A stretch of DNA of 64,000 bases from contig NC_026501.1 of NCBI RefSeq assembly GCF_000182925.2, positions 7,977,917 to 8,041,916 of the forward strand. The letters run 5' to 3'. The DNA is from Neurospora crassa OR74A (lineage: Eukaryota > Ascomycota > Sordariomycetes > Sordariales > Sordariaceae). The notes below the pieces were generated by a model, which ran no database searches, was not told the DNA's origin, and saw only the letters and a program-made list of their open reading frames with translations. The stretch's first letter is position 1; each line of letters begins with the position of its first letter. Below, piece after piece: positions 25,722 through 37,373 of this stretch. The position numbers were made by a program, and so were the translations under genes.

Positions 25722-28700
25722 ATGGAACAACAACAACCACAAAAAGAAATGGCTCCTCTTCGGCCCCGTGTTGCCAATGCTTGTGAGGCTTGCAGGTTTG
25801 CTAAAGTTAAGTGTCAGGAGAGCAGTCAAGTGGGGATATGTAAAAGGTTGGTTGGTTTATGAATTTATGATGGCTCGCAATTCGGCCTTCGGCTTTCTTT
25901 TTTTTTTTTCTTTTTTTTTTTCTTTCCTCCTCCTTCTTCTTCTTCGGATTGGTTCTCAGACATCACTTTTTATAGCCGCTAACGTTTGGAATCCATCGGG
26001 TATGGTTCAGGTGCTTGGCTTCCAAAAGAGAGTGTATCTTCAAGACTGGTCCCAGAAAAAGACGGCCTAGAGGGTCGAGGATGTAGGTCCTCTATTCCTT
26101 CTTTGTCCCTTAACTCACCCTTCCCCACACATATAGTCAGCTTCCCAAATACTCATCCAACCTAAGTATCTACCCTTTCCTGAAATTCCTTAGACATCTC
26201 CCCAAGAAGCTCTTCCCACACTTACACCCCCTTCTTCCCCTCATAGAAACGCCGACCAAAACTCCACAACAACAACCAGCAAGACCAACTCCAACTCCAA
26301 AACATCAACAACAGCTAAAACCACAATCAAAACTTCAAACCCCTCCTCCCTCCAAAAACAATCTCCCCTCCCCAGCCCATTTCCCGGTCCTTCCCGTACC
26401 TTCACCATCGACGTCCCCATCCCCACCGCCTCCGTCGACATAGCCATCAGCTTGGAGTCTCTCCGTCTTAACCACGAGGGGTTTATGGATCACATTTGCC
26501 CCGACCTCAGCACCGGGATCGACTCTGAGGGAGATGACGGTATCTACGACTACGACTACGATTATGGATCTGACGGCGAGCCAGTAGGGTCGGTAGTTTC
26601 TAGCCATGCGAGTCATGCTAGCTCCTTGCCTGTGGGAGCATCGGCCGCTACGCCGGGGAGTAGTTCTACGTCTGCTTCTGGGGGTGGGTTTAGGAGTGGG
26701 AAGGGGAACACCAAAATGGTAGGGCAGGGAGCGGGACTGGGCTCAGGCGGAAGCAGCAGATCCCTCGCCTCCCTCTCAGTCCAACCACAATTCAATGTCG
26801 ACTCTGCTTCACGACTATTGGACACCTTTAGGAACGTCATGTTGTGGCATTTTCCTTGTGTGTTGGTTGATCATGTCGTCTACAATAACAACGAGAAGGA
26901 GGAGGTGAAGGTGGAGCTGGAAGAAGCGACGGTGGCGTCCCTAGCAAGGGAGAGGCCGTTCGTGCTGCTGGCTGTTTTGGCGGCGGCGAGCAGTACGCGG
27001 ACATTACAGGGTCATAGTTTGTACGATGAGGAGTTTAGGAAGATTTTGGGGCTCAAGTTCGTGGCGGGGGGAGAGAGGAGTCTCGAGTTATTGCAGGGGT
27101 TGGCGGTCTATGTTGCGTGGTAAGGTCTTTTTTTTCCTTTTTTTTTTTCCCCCTTTTCTTTCCCTTTTTGTCTACATGAGTGGTAATGCATCTAGTGCTT
27201 GAAACGGAAAAGGGTAATGGCGACTAATGAGTGATCGTGCCCAGGTATCCCTTCCATCTTCGACCGAAAAACAGACAGGCGTTTCAGTATGTGCGGATGG
27301 CAGTCGATATGGTCAATGATCTGGAGCTGGATGTGGATCCTGGTGTTGATGAGCTCACTGGCCCGAGAGGTCCAAGCCCTGAAAGATTGGAGGAGATCAG
27401 AACTTATTTAGCTACGTATTATGTTGCGTCAAAGTAGGTGTCATTCACTGCCAGGCATCTCGTTACGCAGTTGACTAACACACAATATCTAGCTTCGCAA
27501 CATCATGGAACCGCACACCGTCCATGTCCTTCACTAGCTATACCTCCAAATGCTGCGACATCCTCGAGAAGTACAGCATAACTAAGGGAGACCGCATCCT
27601 CCCCTGGCTAGTGCGTCTCCAACAGCTCTGCGAAGAAACAAACGATCTACGTAAGCCGCAAAGGGGTGCGGGTGGTCTTCCACAGCCGACCGAGAGCCAG
27701 ATCGAGATGATCATCAAAGGCATGGAAGCCCAACTAAATGAATGGGAAGTCAAGATGCCTTCTGATCTTCAATCAATACGTACGTTCTCAGTTTCCCCTT
27801 CACCTCCCTTCTTTTCCCTTCATTCCAGCCATATTGCCTTCATAACTGACATCCACCTTACATGCCAGCCTCAATCCGCATAACAACTCTCTTCACCCGT
27901 CTCTTTCTCACCGGCGCCCCCTTACTCAAGTTGCCCTCTGTCAAGCTTCCAGGGTTAGAAAAAGACCCCCCTTCCTTCCGGGTTGACGGGAACCGGCTTC
28001 TCAACCTGATCCCCACCCTCCACCAGAACTACGAGTACTTTTTGTCACTTTCGGCAGACGAAATCAACGCCTTCTCCATGATCGGCTGGGGGTGTCTCAT
28101 TTTGAGCACCATCTTGGGGTTCCGCATGAGTTTCCCCATCATGTTTTGTCCTGAATGGGATGATTATGCGGCGAGGAGGGTGGTGAAGTTTGGAGGGTTT
28201 TTGGATCGGTTGTGTCGGTTGGGTACTTCTATCTCGCCAACCTCTGAAAAGATGGATAAAGATAGTAGGAATGGCCTCATCCCGGCGACGGTACCTACAA
28301 CTAAAGGGATGGATGTGTTGAGTGCCAGCAAAGTTGTCTTTGCGGTGGTGAACAGGAAGTATAGGAATCGAGTTGCGAGGATGGAGGGGGCTGGCATGGG
28401 TAGAGGGAAGGGTAAGGATACGAGGATGGGCGATGTTGGTGTCGTTGTGGGTGTGAGTGTTTGTCCCGTCACTGAGAAGGCGGTTGGTGGGGAAGGGAAT
28501 CCTCATAATCATGTCTCTTTGAAGCAGGGGGAGCAGCATCAGTTACACCCTCAACAATTACCACAATCTCAACAGCAACAGCATGATCAATATCGACACC
28601 GCCAAACCCCAACACTACCAACACAGCCCACCACCGACCACCACCACCAGCATTCCCAAAGTCAACAAGAAGTCCTAGACATCCGCATGGACCATTTCTG

Positions 28701-29139
28701 CTCCATGATCCCTCTCGAAATAGATAGCCTACAGGGACAAGCACCCATGCCTACCCTACACATCCCCTCAACAAACGTGTCCGGATGTCCAATGATGGAC
28801 GGCAGTTTGGAGCCCTATTACCCCTATTGGAACGAGACGTTTGCTTTTAACTCTACATTTACTGGGTTCGGGGGGAGTCCGAGTGTGAATAGTCTTGGTA
28901 GTAGTGGTAGTGGTGGTAGTATTGATACGACAAGGAATGAGATTGCAAGTGAACAACAGATCTCGGTTGAGGGGAGTGGTAATGTGCCGCCGGGGGCAAT
29001 GCCGGGGATGGGATCGGGAACGGGCGGTATGACTATCAATATGGGGATGGGAACAGGGATGGGAATGGGGTATAATGATCTCTGGGCTGCAATGACTATG
29101 GACTGGGCTGCTGATGGTGGTGTTGAAGATTGGACTTGA
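25722..29139 (+). CDS. Zn(II)2Cys6 transcription factor
   Basis: This is a fungal zinc-cluster DNA-binding regulator, nuclear. Six exons join to 2817 nt and 938 aa: 25722-25846, 26011-26082, 26247-27119, 27245-27433, 27493-27779 and 27869-29139. The binuclear cluster is C21-x2-C24-x6-C31-x8-C40-x2-C43-x6-C50, followed by the basic TGPRKRRPRGSR; the first intron falls between Cys40 and Cys43. A Thr/Ser/Pro-rich linker covers about 70-140, then FTIDVPIPTASVDIAISLE. The middle holds a regulatory domain of the fungal type (DTFRNVMLWHFPCVLV, FVLLAVLAAASS, LLQGLAVYVAWYPFHLRPKN, YVRMAVDMVNDLEL, RTYLATYYVASN). The C-terminal 250 residues are low complexity: a Gln/His stretch near 28550-28670 and a Gly/Met stretch (GMGTGMGMG), possible activation regions. 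Target genes cannot be read from the sequence. Confidence 0.92.
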
Positions 29140-31169
29140 GCGGAAGGTTATACTTGCACAATGACCGATGGATTGCTGGATCTCTTCATTCATTCTGTTT
29201 TCATGTTGATTGGTAATTTTCGTGCTTAATCTTGATCTTTCTGTGGGAGAACATGGAGATATTATGTCGATGAGAAGAGACAGTGAACCACTTGTCCAGT
29301 GAAAGGAAGCTCGAAACACGCAAGTCTAGAGAAACCACTAAGCACCCTCACCTACACACGTATCCTTTTTTGCTATAATCTTTAGATCATTCAATACTAA
29401 GCCTATGTTTGTGATACCAGTCACAGAGAGGCCAATCCACCCCCCAGATACCATGGATGATACCGCCATGCTTCTGCGTACTTACGCACTCGATACGTCC
29501 CTATCTGCCCAGCCAAAATTCAGAATCTATCCAAACCCACTTTACATGATTTGGACAACTCAGAACCGATAAGCATATAACATGTGATTTTTTTGTCACG
29601 CAGGTAGCTCAATCGGGCTCAACCACTACATATCGCCGTGCCTCCTGTTGGTTTCCTTCCCCTGTGCCCGAGTCAGAGTCTGGTTGGCCGCAGTTCGCAT
29701 GAGCCGGTGAAGTTTTTTTTTGCGCGCCAGTGGGATGCGCATGTAGAAAGTAGGCGACGACAGAAGATAACGCGTTTGATTCTGCGCATTGGCAGGTACC
29801 TTATGTAGAGGTGATCTTTCTTTCTTTCTTTTTTTATTTCTTATTTCTTTGTACTTTCAATCTTTTCCAATCTCAGTAGACTGATGGACCGCCAACAGAG
29901 TCCAACCGAGTTAACAACAGACATATCTGCGTACCTTCTATTTTGCTGTAATTCACTCACCTTCAATACTAGGTACTCATTTGACTCCCCTCCTGAATTT
30001 TTCTACCCCCCACGGATAGGTACGTTCCTTCTCTAACCGTGTGCCTCCACACATTGTCCCGTCGTGCCTGCCTGCCGGGATCGAATATGAACCTCGGTCT
30101 GCAAGTTCGTGTTGCACAATGATAATTTCACTTGATTAGAAAGGCGGAGTGCAGTGACGTCGGCCGGCTCCGTTGGAGGGACTCCGACAACCCCGCTTTG
30201 GTGGCTTTAAGTTTTCTTTCTCTTCAAAGCGAGGGTGGGTTGACGGGAGTTATCTATCAGATACCGAGGAGAGAAAATGCCGTGTTGAGAGAGGGTTGAG
30301 TCGGCTTGGACCTGGAATCGGGAGGGTCCGCGTACATAACGTAGAGAGACAGGTAGCTGATGGCTTCGTTCCACCTGGTATTCAAATTTCACCATTGAGC
30401 TATCAATGATGGATTCACTAAATATCTAGGTGAGTAGGTAAAATCAGACACTCAACCACCTTCAGGTCTTTCTCCATATAAAGACAATCACGACTCCATC
30501 TGGGGTGGTTAATAAGTACCTCTAGAGGCTGGTGAGCAAATTGCAAGGCAGTGAAGCTTCGTATGGCGCATTTCTGGGAGCTCCGTCTCTACCCGGACGG
30601 TCAGAGGGATGACGGAAAGAGCAATAGTGAGAATGGAATGGGAAAGAGCGAGCAGTCCATCTCCTCGGTCGTCCCTCCTTCTTTTCTGTCCCCTCTTACA
30701 AAACACCGTTCGAAGCTGAAAGTGCCTCTAATGGACTGTTCCTTCCCAGGAAAGTATGATAACCAAAATCACCATCAGTCACGCCAATTGAACTTCAGAA
30801 CTCTGTGTCATCACTCAGGCTTAAAGTTCTAGGCTGGGCTTTTCAAATAGGTGTAACATTTTCAACGTCTCTTCTTCCAGGGGACACCAGATCACACTAG
30901 CTAGGGTAGTCTATTCTAGTAACAAACCGTCATCTGTAAATATAAGTCGCCCGTCACATCGTGTAAACGGCTATGTGGGTCGCAAAAAGTCGAGGGTATC
31001 TTGTGGTCTATGGGGAATGAATGGCCTAGCACAATTAAGACATAGTTGAAGAACCGTGAGTGGGTGGGGGAACGAGGTGATGAGTGGTTGTGTAGTAAGT
31101 AGTATGTGGACGGCTGGTGACCGGTTACTAAGTAGAGGCATGAGAAAGAGAGAGAGTGTGTGTGTAGTG

Positions 31170-31171
<2 letters not shown>

Positions 31172-31210
<39 letters not shown>
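31172..31210. repeat. Run of 39 T
   Basis: An uninterrupted T tract in the gene-poor region, preceded by a short AG then GT dinucleotide stretch (31147-31166). It looks like a simple slippage repeat; I see no flanking target-site duplication or element body that would make it a retroposon tail. Confidence 0.9.
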
Positions 31211-31211
<1 letters not shown>

Positions 31212-32742
31212 AAAGGGTATTAGTTAGGTACTAATGTATGTCCGGAACAAAGTTTAGAGTAAGAATCCTGATGCCGTGCTCACCCGCTCCGCCCGTTCAC
31301 CCGTCTCACTCACTTTTCACTTGACGTGAGATAGACCACACACTGCACCGACTGTAAGCTTCTAACTGCTTCACAACCTTGAGCATGCGTGTATTAGTGT
31401 GCGGCTTATAGCGGATCTTCCAGATCTCTAGATTCGATACATTTGTGACAAGGAAGGGATCAGATGTAACTTCTGTTGTCCGGTCGGAACTCAGCATGCT
31501 TCAATTTCTTCTAGCCGACTCATGAGCCAACCAGGTCTCTGCTGCCCCTTCCTTCCAAGTTACCCACCGTAAAGAATAACAGAAATGCTGGACCTCGAGA
31601 CAGTGACGAAGAAAGCCTTCCAAGGGGGTGCCATGGATGAACCTCGGAGCGATCAGGCTCGCAGCTGACATAGTGCGCAATCACATTTCGATGACCGGAG
31701 TTTCAGCCCATCCCATCCCATGAAATGGCACGGAAGTATGGCTCAACGCAAGCACATCACACCATTTTCTTTTTCCCCAGTCGGAACGCAGCGGCAAAGG
31801 CGAAGCAAAGATAGATATTAGGGTGGAGATTGACCATGACACACAGTACACACATACACAACACAGACGAACATAAGGAAGAGGAGTTTCTCGGTACATG
31901 GCATGCCGACCCGACCCGAGACACAGATAGGTAGTAACCAATCCCCTCCCCCATCATTTCGATTGCATGGCCGACCAAAGCAAGATCATAAAAAAACTGG
32001 AGGTTGATGATTCGTCTTTTTTTTTTTTCTTTCCTTCCAGAAAAGGATAAGGGGAAAACGATCTTTTCCTGTCGCTTCGTTCGGTATTCAATCAGAAAGG
32101 TCTGTCCGTTTCAGCCCAGGAGCGGGATGCTGGGGTACCTGGCCTGGCACACTGAGTGGGCGGCGTCATCTTCGCTCGCCATGCCATTCATTGGCAACGC
32201 ATGGATGGCTTCTCTCAGGGACCGCTGAGTTCAGTTGATCAGCGTACTCCGTGCAGCTGGGATCTGAGGCGTGATGCAGATTTATGTAGGTTACTTATTA
32301 CGGGCAGGCCCCAGAACACGCTACAACTTGGGGTGTAAATCATGCTGCTGGTCTTAAAAGTAAAATCATAGCCAGTCTGCTGTATGTGGAAAGCGTGTGT
32401 AGGTTCTGCCTTGTCAAATGCGTGAGGAAAAGCCGAACACCATAGCGCTTCCATCGCTTCAACGCTGACGATAGACACCGGCGGGCCCGCACTGAGGTTA
32501 GAATTTGTACGTGCCACAATGCATGGTCACGGTAGTACCTTTAACCAACAGGCTTCCATTCCGGAAAGAATTGGTCAGCATGGCTAATGAGGAGTGAGGG
32601 TTACACGGCTACCCCGTGGAGTTCTTGGGAGGCACGAAGTACTAGTCTAGGTAGTGTTGTGGATTATAGATTGACGTACGGCCCTGCCAGCAAGCCGTGA
32701 CAAGTGTACCTAGAGTTGCAAGCTTGAACCATGCATGGTAGG

Positions 32743-32760
32743 GAGAGAGAGAGAGAGAGA
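32743..32760. repeat. GA dinucleotide repeat
   Basis: About nine GA units followed by a short G run. It is a simple microsatellite in non-coding sequence. Confidence 0.85.
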
Positions 32761-34246
32761 AGGGGGGAATCGCTCTATCTCAAAAGGGGGGATCGGATGC
32801 ATTATCTCCCGCCGGCTTGAGGCATTGCACCGGGAAGCAACCCTGCGTTCCCCCATCATATCTATTTGGAACCTGCACGTTGATTAGGTGCCTTGGATTT
32901 TGAATGAGGGAAGGGGATGGAAGGAGAGGTGGGATGGCTGCCAAGTTATGTCCTCCAGGAAGAATAGCACATTCTGTAATGTTGCTTGCCATAGTTCAGG
33001 CCCGGCTTTCCTTCTTGATTTTCAGTAGGAGCTCGGAATGATATAGTCGTAGCTGGGTAGAAGCTGAGGAGTGACAGTCTAGGCAAGGCACGCGCCAAAA
33101 GACCCAATCGCACATGATGCAAAAAACGCCAAGATGGAACATGGTCCTGTAACGATGCACACAAGCCGAGGAGACAGGAATTTGTGCGTATGGTCATGCG
33201 GAGAGTGTGCTTTGTGTGTTCAAGGTGGGCGGGGACATGGCTACGACTTATAGCAAAGGAGACTATAACACCAACGTGTTAGTCGGCGGAGGAAAGGCTG
33301 AGAATATGCCCAGATCTATATGAAAGTGACGATACCTTCACCGGTCTTCATATCCGACCTTCATCGAACACACCAACTTTGCTCTCTCCCACCCGCGCTT
33401 CCAGGTGGGAGCGTAGGAGTGAAGGGGACACAAGGGAGCTATACCCTATACAGCACCAAGGCCGTCTTTGAGAGGCCTTGGCTTTGAGGGATGGTCGAGA
33501 TGATGATGATGAGCTTCCGCATCCTTGCGCGCTCGCGCCGTGCCAAACGGGATGTGGCGTTTTTAATGAGCCGTCACTTGTCGAATTGAATTGCATCTCG
33601 GCCACTCTGGCGGCACAGGATTTCAAGTTTCGACGGCTCCCACACCTCTCTTCCACTGCCGTCCAGCCGTTTGCGTAATCGTACTTCTATTCAGAAATAA
33701 TGCTCATCGTCGATCTGGCTTTGAGGAGAAGCATATGGGAGTGAGGCTCCGAGAATTGCACAAAGACGGCAGATCCAGGGTGGCAACCACGGTTCGGCAT
33801 GTCTTGACAGTTCAGTTCATTGTGTCCATAGAGGTAGTGGAAGTGTCCGTCGCCTGTACACTCGCATCGAGGATCAATTGAATGTGATCAGACGTTGGAT
33901 GCTCCTACCTCGCTAGGTAAGAGCTGTAGCCCTTTGAGATGAACACCCGACCGGCCGACCCGGGCCCCGTAAGTAGGTCCCCACTGAAAACTAACGTGGA
34001 ACCCACCACCCGGCATACCTGGCCCTGGTGCCCCGTGCGCACTTGAATAGGTACAGTATCCTTCTCATGGTGTAATGCCCGTGTACTAGATTGATATTGC
34101 TTCCACTTCTGGAGGTTACGGGCATGACGGGACACAAGGGCTATTGGACTGATAGCAGGCTCCTAGCTATCTTACCTGAAACAGTTGATTGATTGGCCCA
34201 GCTGTGTCTTGGGAGGAAATAATACCTACGTTTTACCGTCGAAGGG

Positions 34247-34870
34247 ATGTACGCCAAGATACGGTACTTAACCCTTCAGATGTCACTTGGCGATGAATCT
34301 CTGACAAGCAAGAGACTCGTGATGCTCGTCCAGGATCCCCTATCAAGTCTCAACCCTTCTCTCCATCGGATATGCCCCTCTTGGGGAACATTGAACATGC
34401 CATGGTTTAATGTCCCCCCCGATCCGGCCCCTCCGTCAACCCCTCCGTCAACCCCTCGGCCCGTAAATCATGATATTTTCTTGAAGCAAACGCAACCCAA
34501 AAGGCCCCTTGTCGGCTTCAAGCATGGTCCCTTTTGGCGCTGCCCTACGGTATTCGTACTATTGAGGCTGACTGTGATGGGCGCTGGAACTGCTGAGGAT
34601 GACCCAAACCACTCGCTGTCGACAAGGTTCCTGCTGCATGGCGCTGGACCGCTGCCGCCAACATCTTCAGTCCTTCTCGACCTCTGCAAGGCATATCCTC
34701 ATCACGGTATCACATACCACCCGAGGCACCCTGCCCAGTTGTACCGCGACGCCCCGATGTCACGCTGGAGTTTCGTCGCTTCTCGTTCTCGCCAGGCACT
34801 GCATTGCGTCCGGAAGAGTGCAATAACACTGTTCCACCATCAGCGTTCCATTATCCCGTGGTCTAACTAG
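34247..34870 (+). CDS. Candidate orphan ORF, 207 aa
   Basis: An ATG-initiated open frame of 207 codons inside the 8.2 kb gap. I recognise no domain. It contains a short Pro/Ser/Thr repeat (PPSTPPSTP) from a 12-nt tandem repeat, and a basic, aromatic C-terminal third (SRWSFVASRSRQALHCVRK). Third positions show some preference for C, as in real Neurospora genes, but the frame is short enough to occur by chance, and it has no supporting neighbour. Treat it as a candidate only. Confidence 0.2.
   Translation: MYAKIRYLTLQMSLGDESLTSKRLVMLVQDPLSSLNPSLHRICPSWGTLNMPWFNVPPDPAPPSTPPSTPRPVNHDIFLKQTQPKRPLVGFKHGPFWRCPTVFVLLRLTVMGAGTAEDDPNHSLSTRFLLHGAGPLPPTSSVLLDLCKAYPHHGITYHPRHPAQLYRDAPMSRWSFVASRSRQALHCVRKSAITLFHHQRSIIPWSN
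34428..34458. repeat. 12-nt tandem repeat, about 2.6 copies
   Basis: The unit CCCCTCCGTCAA is repeated head to tail at 34428-34439 and 34440-34451 with a partial third copy. It lies in frame in the candidate ORF 34247-34870. Confidence 0.8.
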
Positions 34871-36581
34871 AGGCCTCCTTTCATTCTCCTTCTATTTTTC
34901 CCCCCAAAGTTTGAAAGTGTCTTCTGAGTGAGCGTTGGGAAGTTCTTGGTTCCCAAGTTCATACGAAGCAGGTCAAATGGAGATGGGAAATCGATCTCAA
35001 TGCCCATTCGTTTGCCCCACTTCCGAATCCCATGGGATTGGGGGTGCCGTGTCGAGGGATCGCCTCGAAAACCATCATCGACAACAAACATTTGCTTTTA
35101 GATTTCGCCTTTGTCCGGATCTGCCTACCCAAGTCCGGTGATAACTCTTCTGAATACCGCAGCTGCCACTTGCATCACTTTCACTGAACAGAGAATGGGC
35201 GTATTCATCCGGGTTTCTGCCTCTTATATTCGCGCTAACTTGTACTCATCCAGACATCCTTCCGGGGAGGCTTTGAGCTTCGTCGAGCTGCAGCGTCCTG
35301 CATTTGTGCATGCACGCCATCGCTGGGAACCATACTTTGGGCGTTGCAGGCCACCCTGTTGCGGCCACTGGTGGCCAGTCGAAAACCGAGAAAACCGCCC
35401 GAGCCCATCACCCATCCCCGGGCCCCATCCCCCCCATCTGGGCCTCAGGCTCCCCCTTGCCCTGCGTGTCCTTGGCTCATGGCCCATGTCTCCACCACGC
35501 GGGCACTAACTCGCTAGTGTATCAAGAAGAGCCAATGACGTGACGGGGATGCTTGCCTTATTTAAAATATCACGTCGAGTCCACGAGTCCTGCGTACCTT
35601 GAGCATGAGTACCTCTACGTTTGAGGTATAATATAGAATTCTATTCCATGTTGTCGCGTCTCTTCTCAAGTTTCGCTCCCAAGTCGCGCTCATCGTGGCA
35701 CTCGATACAACCTATGGGTTGGTCGTGCGTATGATTGTTGTTGGTTGAATCTTGCCCGGACTTGAACGACACTGTGTTTCTCTGCAATCGACAGGTACGA
35801 ATTGGAGTCGCGTTCGTGCTGTGCTGAAACCGGCCTAGCTCAGGTACTTTGTAAGGAGTGCCGGTAGCTAACGCAAACTGTGTCTTCCACTTTGGTCGAG
35901 GCTGCTTGGCCGCTTGGCTGCCCACGGGCGCCGCGTTTACCACAAAGAAAATCAGATGTGACTGCTGGCAGCCTCGCGCGCTCCGATTCAACATGTAACC
36001 ATCCTTTTTGGCGGATTATACTGTACATAATGTGTAGCTCCGACTTCACTTGGTGGTGTAGTGTAAGCCGCGGGCGGGGGGCCGAAAGGCTAAAAGCACA
36101 CAGAACCTGAATCTGGGAAGCTTCCCATTGAACGATCGAGTCACAAGTGGGGATCCCGAAAGACCAAAAAGTCAAAAATGCAGGATGCGTTCAGTGGCCA
36201 AAAGAAACCAATCACCATCGCGTGCAGAGTATGTAGCACCAGAAGCCAAAAGCTCACCTCCTAGAAAAATCCTTGGGTCCAGGTCCAGATCGCGCCTGCC
36301 CACTCAGTCCCGTCTCGTTCACCTGCACTTCCACTTTTTCTTCTCATCCCGGCCATTCTGGCACGCTCACCCAGACATCACCCACACTCACCCCCCCGAC
36401 CTGTCTCGTCGACGCCCGCACTCGCACTCGCACACACACCCGCACACACAACCGACTGATGGTTCGCTCCCCCTTTGCCCATTTGCGACAGGTCACTCCA
36501 TCCTCCACAAAGCTCTCCCCCATCCCACACCACCTATCACCCAGACTCTGAACTTTCCTTCTCCTCCAACCCCAGGCCAAC

Positions 36582-36602
36582 TTTTTTTTTTTTTTTTTTT
36601 TT
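36582..36602. repeat. Run of 21 T
   Basis: A homopolymer in the pyrimidine-rich presumed promoter/leader of the whi3-like gene. Poly(dA:dT) tracts of this kind commonly exclude nucleosomes in fungal promoters; that role here is inference. Confidence 0.85.
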
Positions 36603-37346
36603 GTTCCTCCCTCCACCATCTGCACACTTACACCCACTCATTCACCACCTAGTCCTCCAGCAAACTGCCGTATTCCTGTCGCTTTGCACGTTACCTCGCT
36701 ACCTCGTACCTTTTTGCAAACGCAGGCATCAGAGGCAACATTCGTTTCCTCCATTCAGCACAACGAGAAACGAGCTGCCACCGAGCAACCACGAGCACCA
36801 GTTACTACCGCCCAATACCACACAAGAGCGAGCAATAAGCAGACAACTGCGCACCCCTCACCGTCACCATCACAACAACGAACCCTCCCACAAAGCTCTC
36901 ACCTTGGCTGGGTATCCTGTCGCGTCTTGGTAAATAACCTACAGGTATGCTTGATTCCACCCCAGGCCTGGCCCCGTCGCCTCTTTGTCCTGTCCTCATC
37001 CTTACTGCCCACCTATCCCGGCCCCCCCCTGCTGCCGAACGAACACTGCACGCAAATACCTAGCACCTAGCACTTCCTTCAATCTCTCAAGCGAGCGAGT
37101 CACAGCACACACACATCCTATAAGAGGGTGGTGTACGCGTGCGTACGAACTGGATTCCAGCACGGTACCTGACACGCTCGACGTAGCCAGGTATCCTACT
37201 CTCCACAAAATCGCCGTCGCATCCACTCTGCGAAACCCAATTCCTCCACTGCCAACCTGCCGACGGCTCGTCGCCCGTTCGATCAATCACGTCCGATCGT
37301 CGCCCCAGTCCGACTCCGTTCTATTTGTAGCGACTCCAACCTGTAC

Positions 37347-37373
37347 ATGCACCAAACGCACCGCGAGGCATGA
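37347..37373 (+). promoter_or_regulatory. uORF whose stop overlaps the whi3-like start codon
   Basis: An upstream ATG at 37347 opens an eight-residue frame (MHQTHREA) that ends in TGA at 37371-37373. The stop overlaps the main ATG at 37370-37372 as ATGA. The uORF start has T at -3, a weak context; the main start has G at -3. Such an arrangement can couple termination with reinitiation or reduce translation. Its presence in the mRNA depends on the transcription start, which I cannot see. Confidence 0.6.

Larger units (their letters stand above)
29140..37369. other. 8.2 kb gene-poor region
   Basis: No firm gene was found between the zinc-cluster gene and the whi3-like gene. The composition is balanced, so it does not look like a RIP-mutated repeat. 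It contains T39 at 31172-31210, a GA repeat at 32743-32760, several TAGGTA/TACCTA motifs, one candidate ORF (34247-34870), and from about 36290 to 37369 a strongly pyrimidine-rich stretch that is probably the promoter and leader of the whi3-like gene. A possible leader intron runs from the GTATGC at 36943 to the CAG ending at 37191, with a CTGAC branch point near 37172. Confidence 0.55.

Noticed and set aside
31140-31215. T39 tract as the tail of a retroposon
   Set aside because: No element body, coding remnant or target-site duplication is visible beside it.
36128-37070. Overlapping Pro/His/Ser-rich frames upstream of the whi3-like gene
   Set aside because: They reflect pyrimidine-rich leader or promoter sequence, overlap in several frames, and have low-complexity products.
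29140-37369. RIP-mutated transposon relic in the large gap
   Set aside because: Composition is balanced and without the strong AT bias and TpA excess expected of RIP relics.
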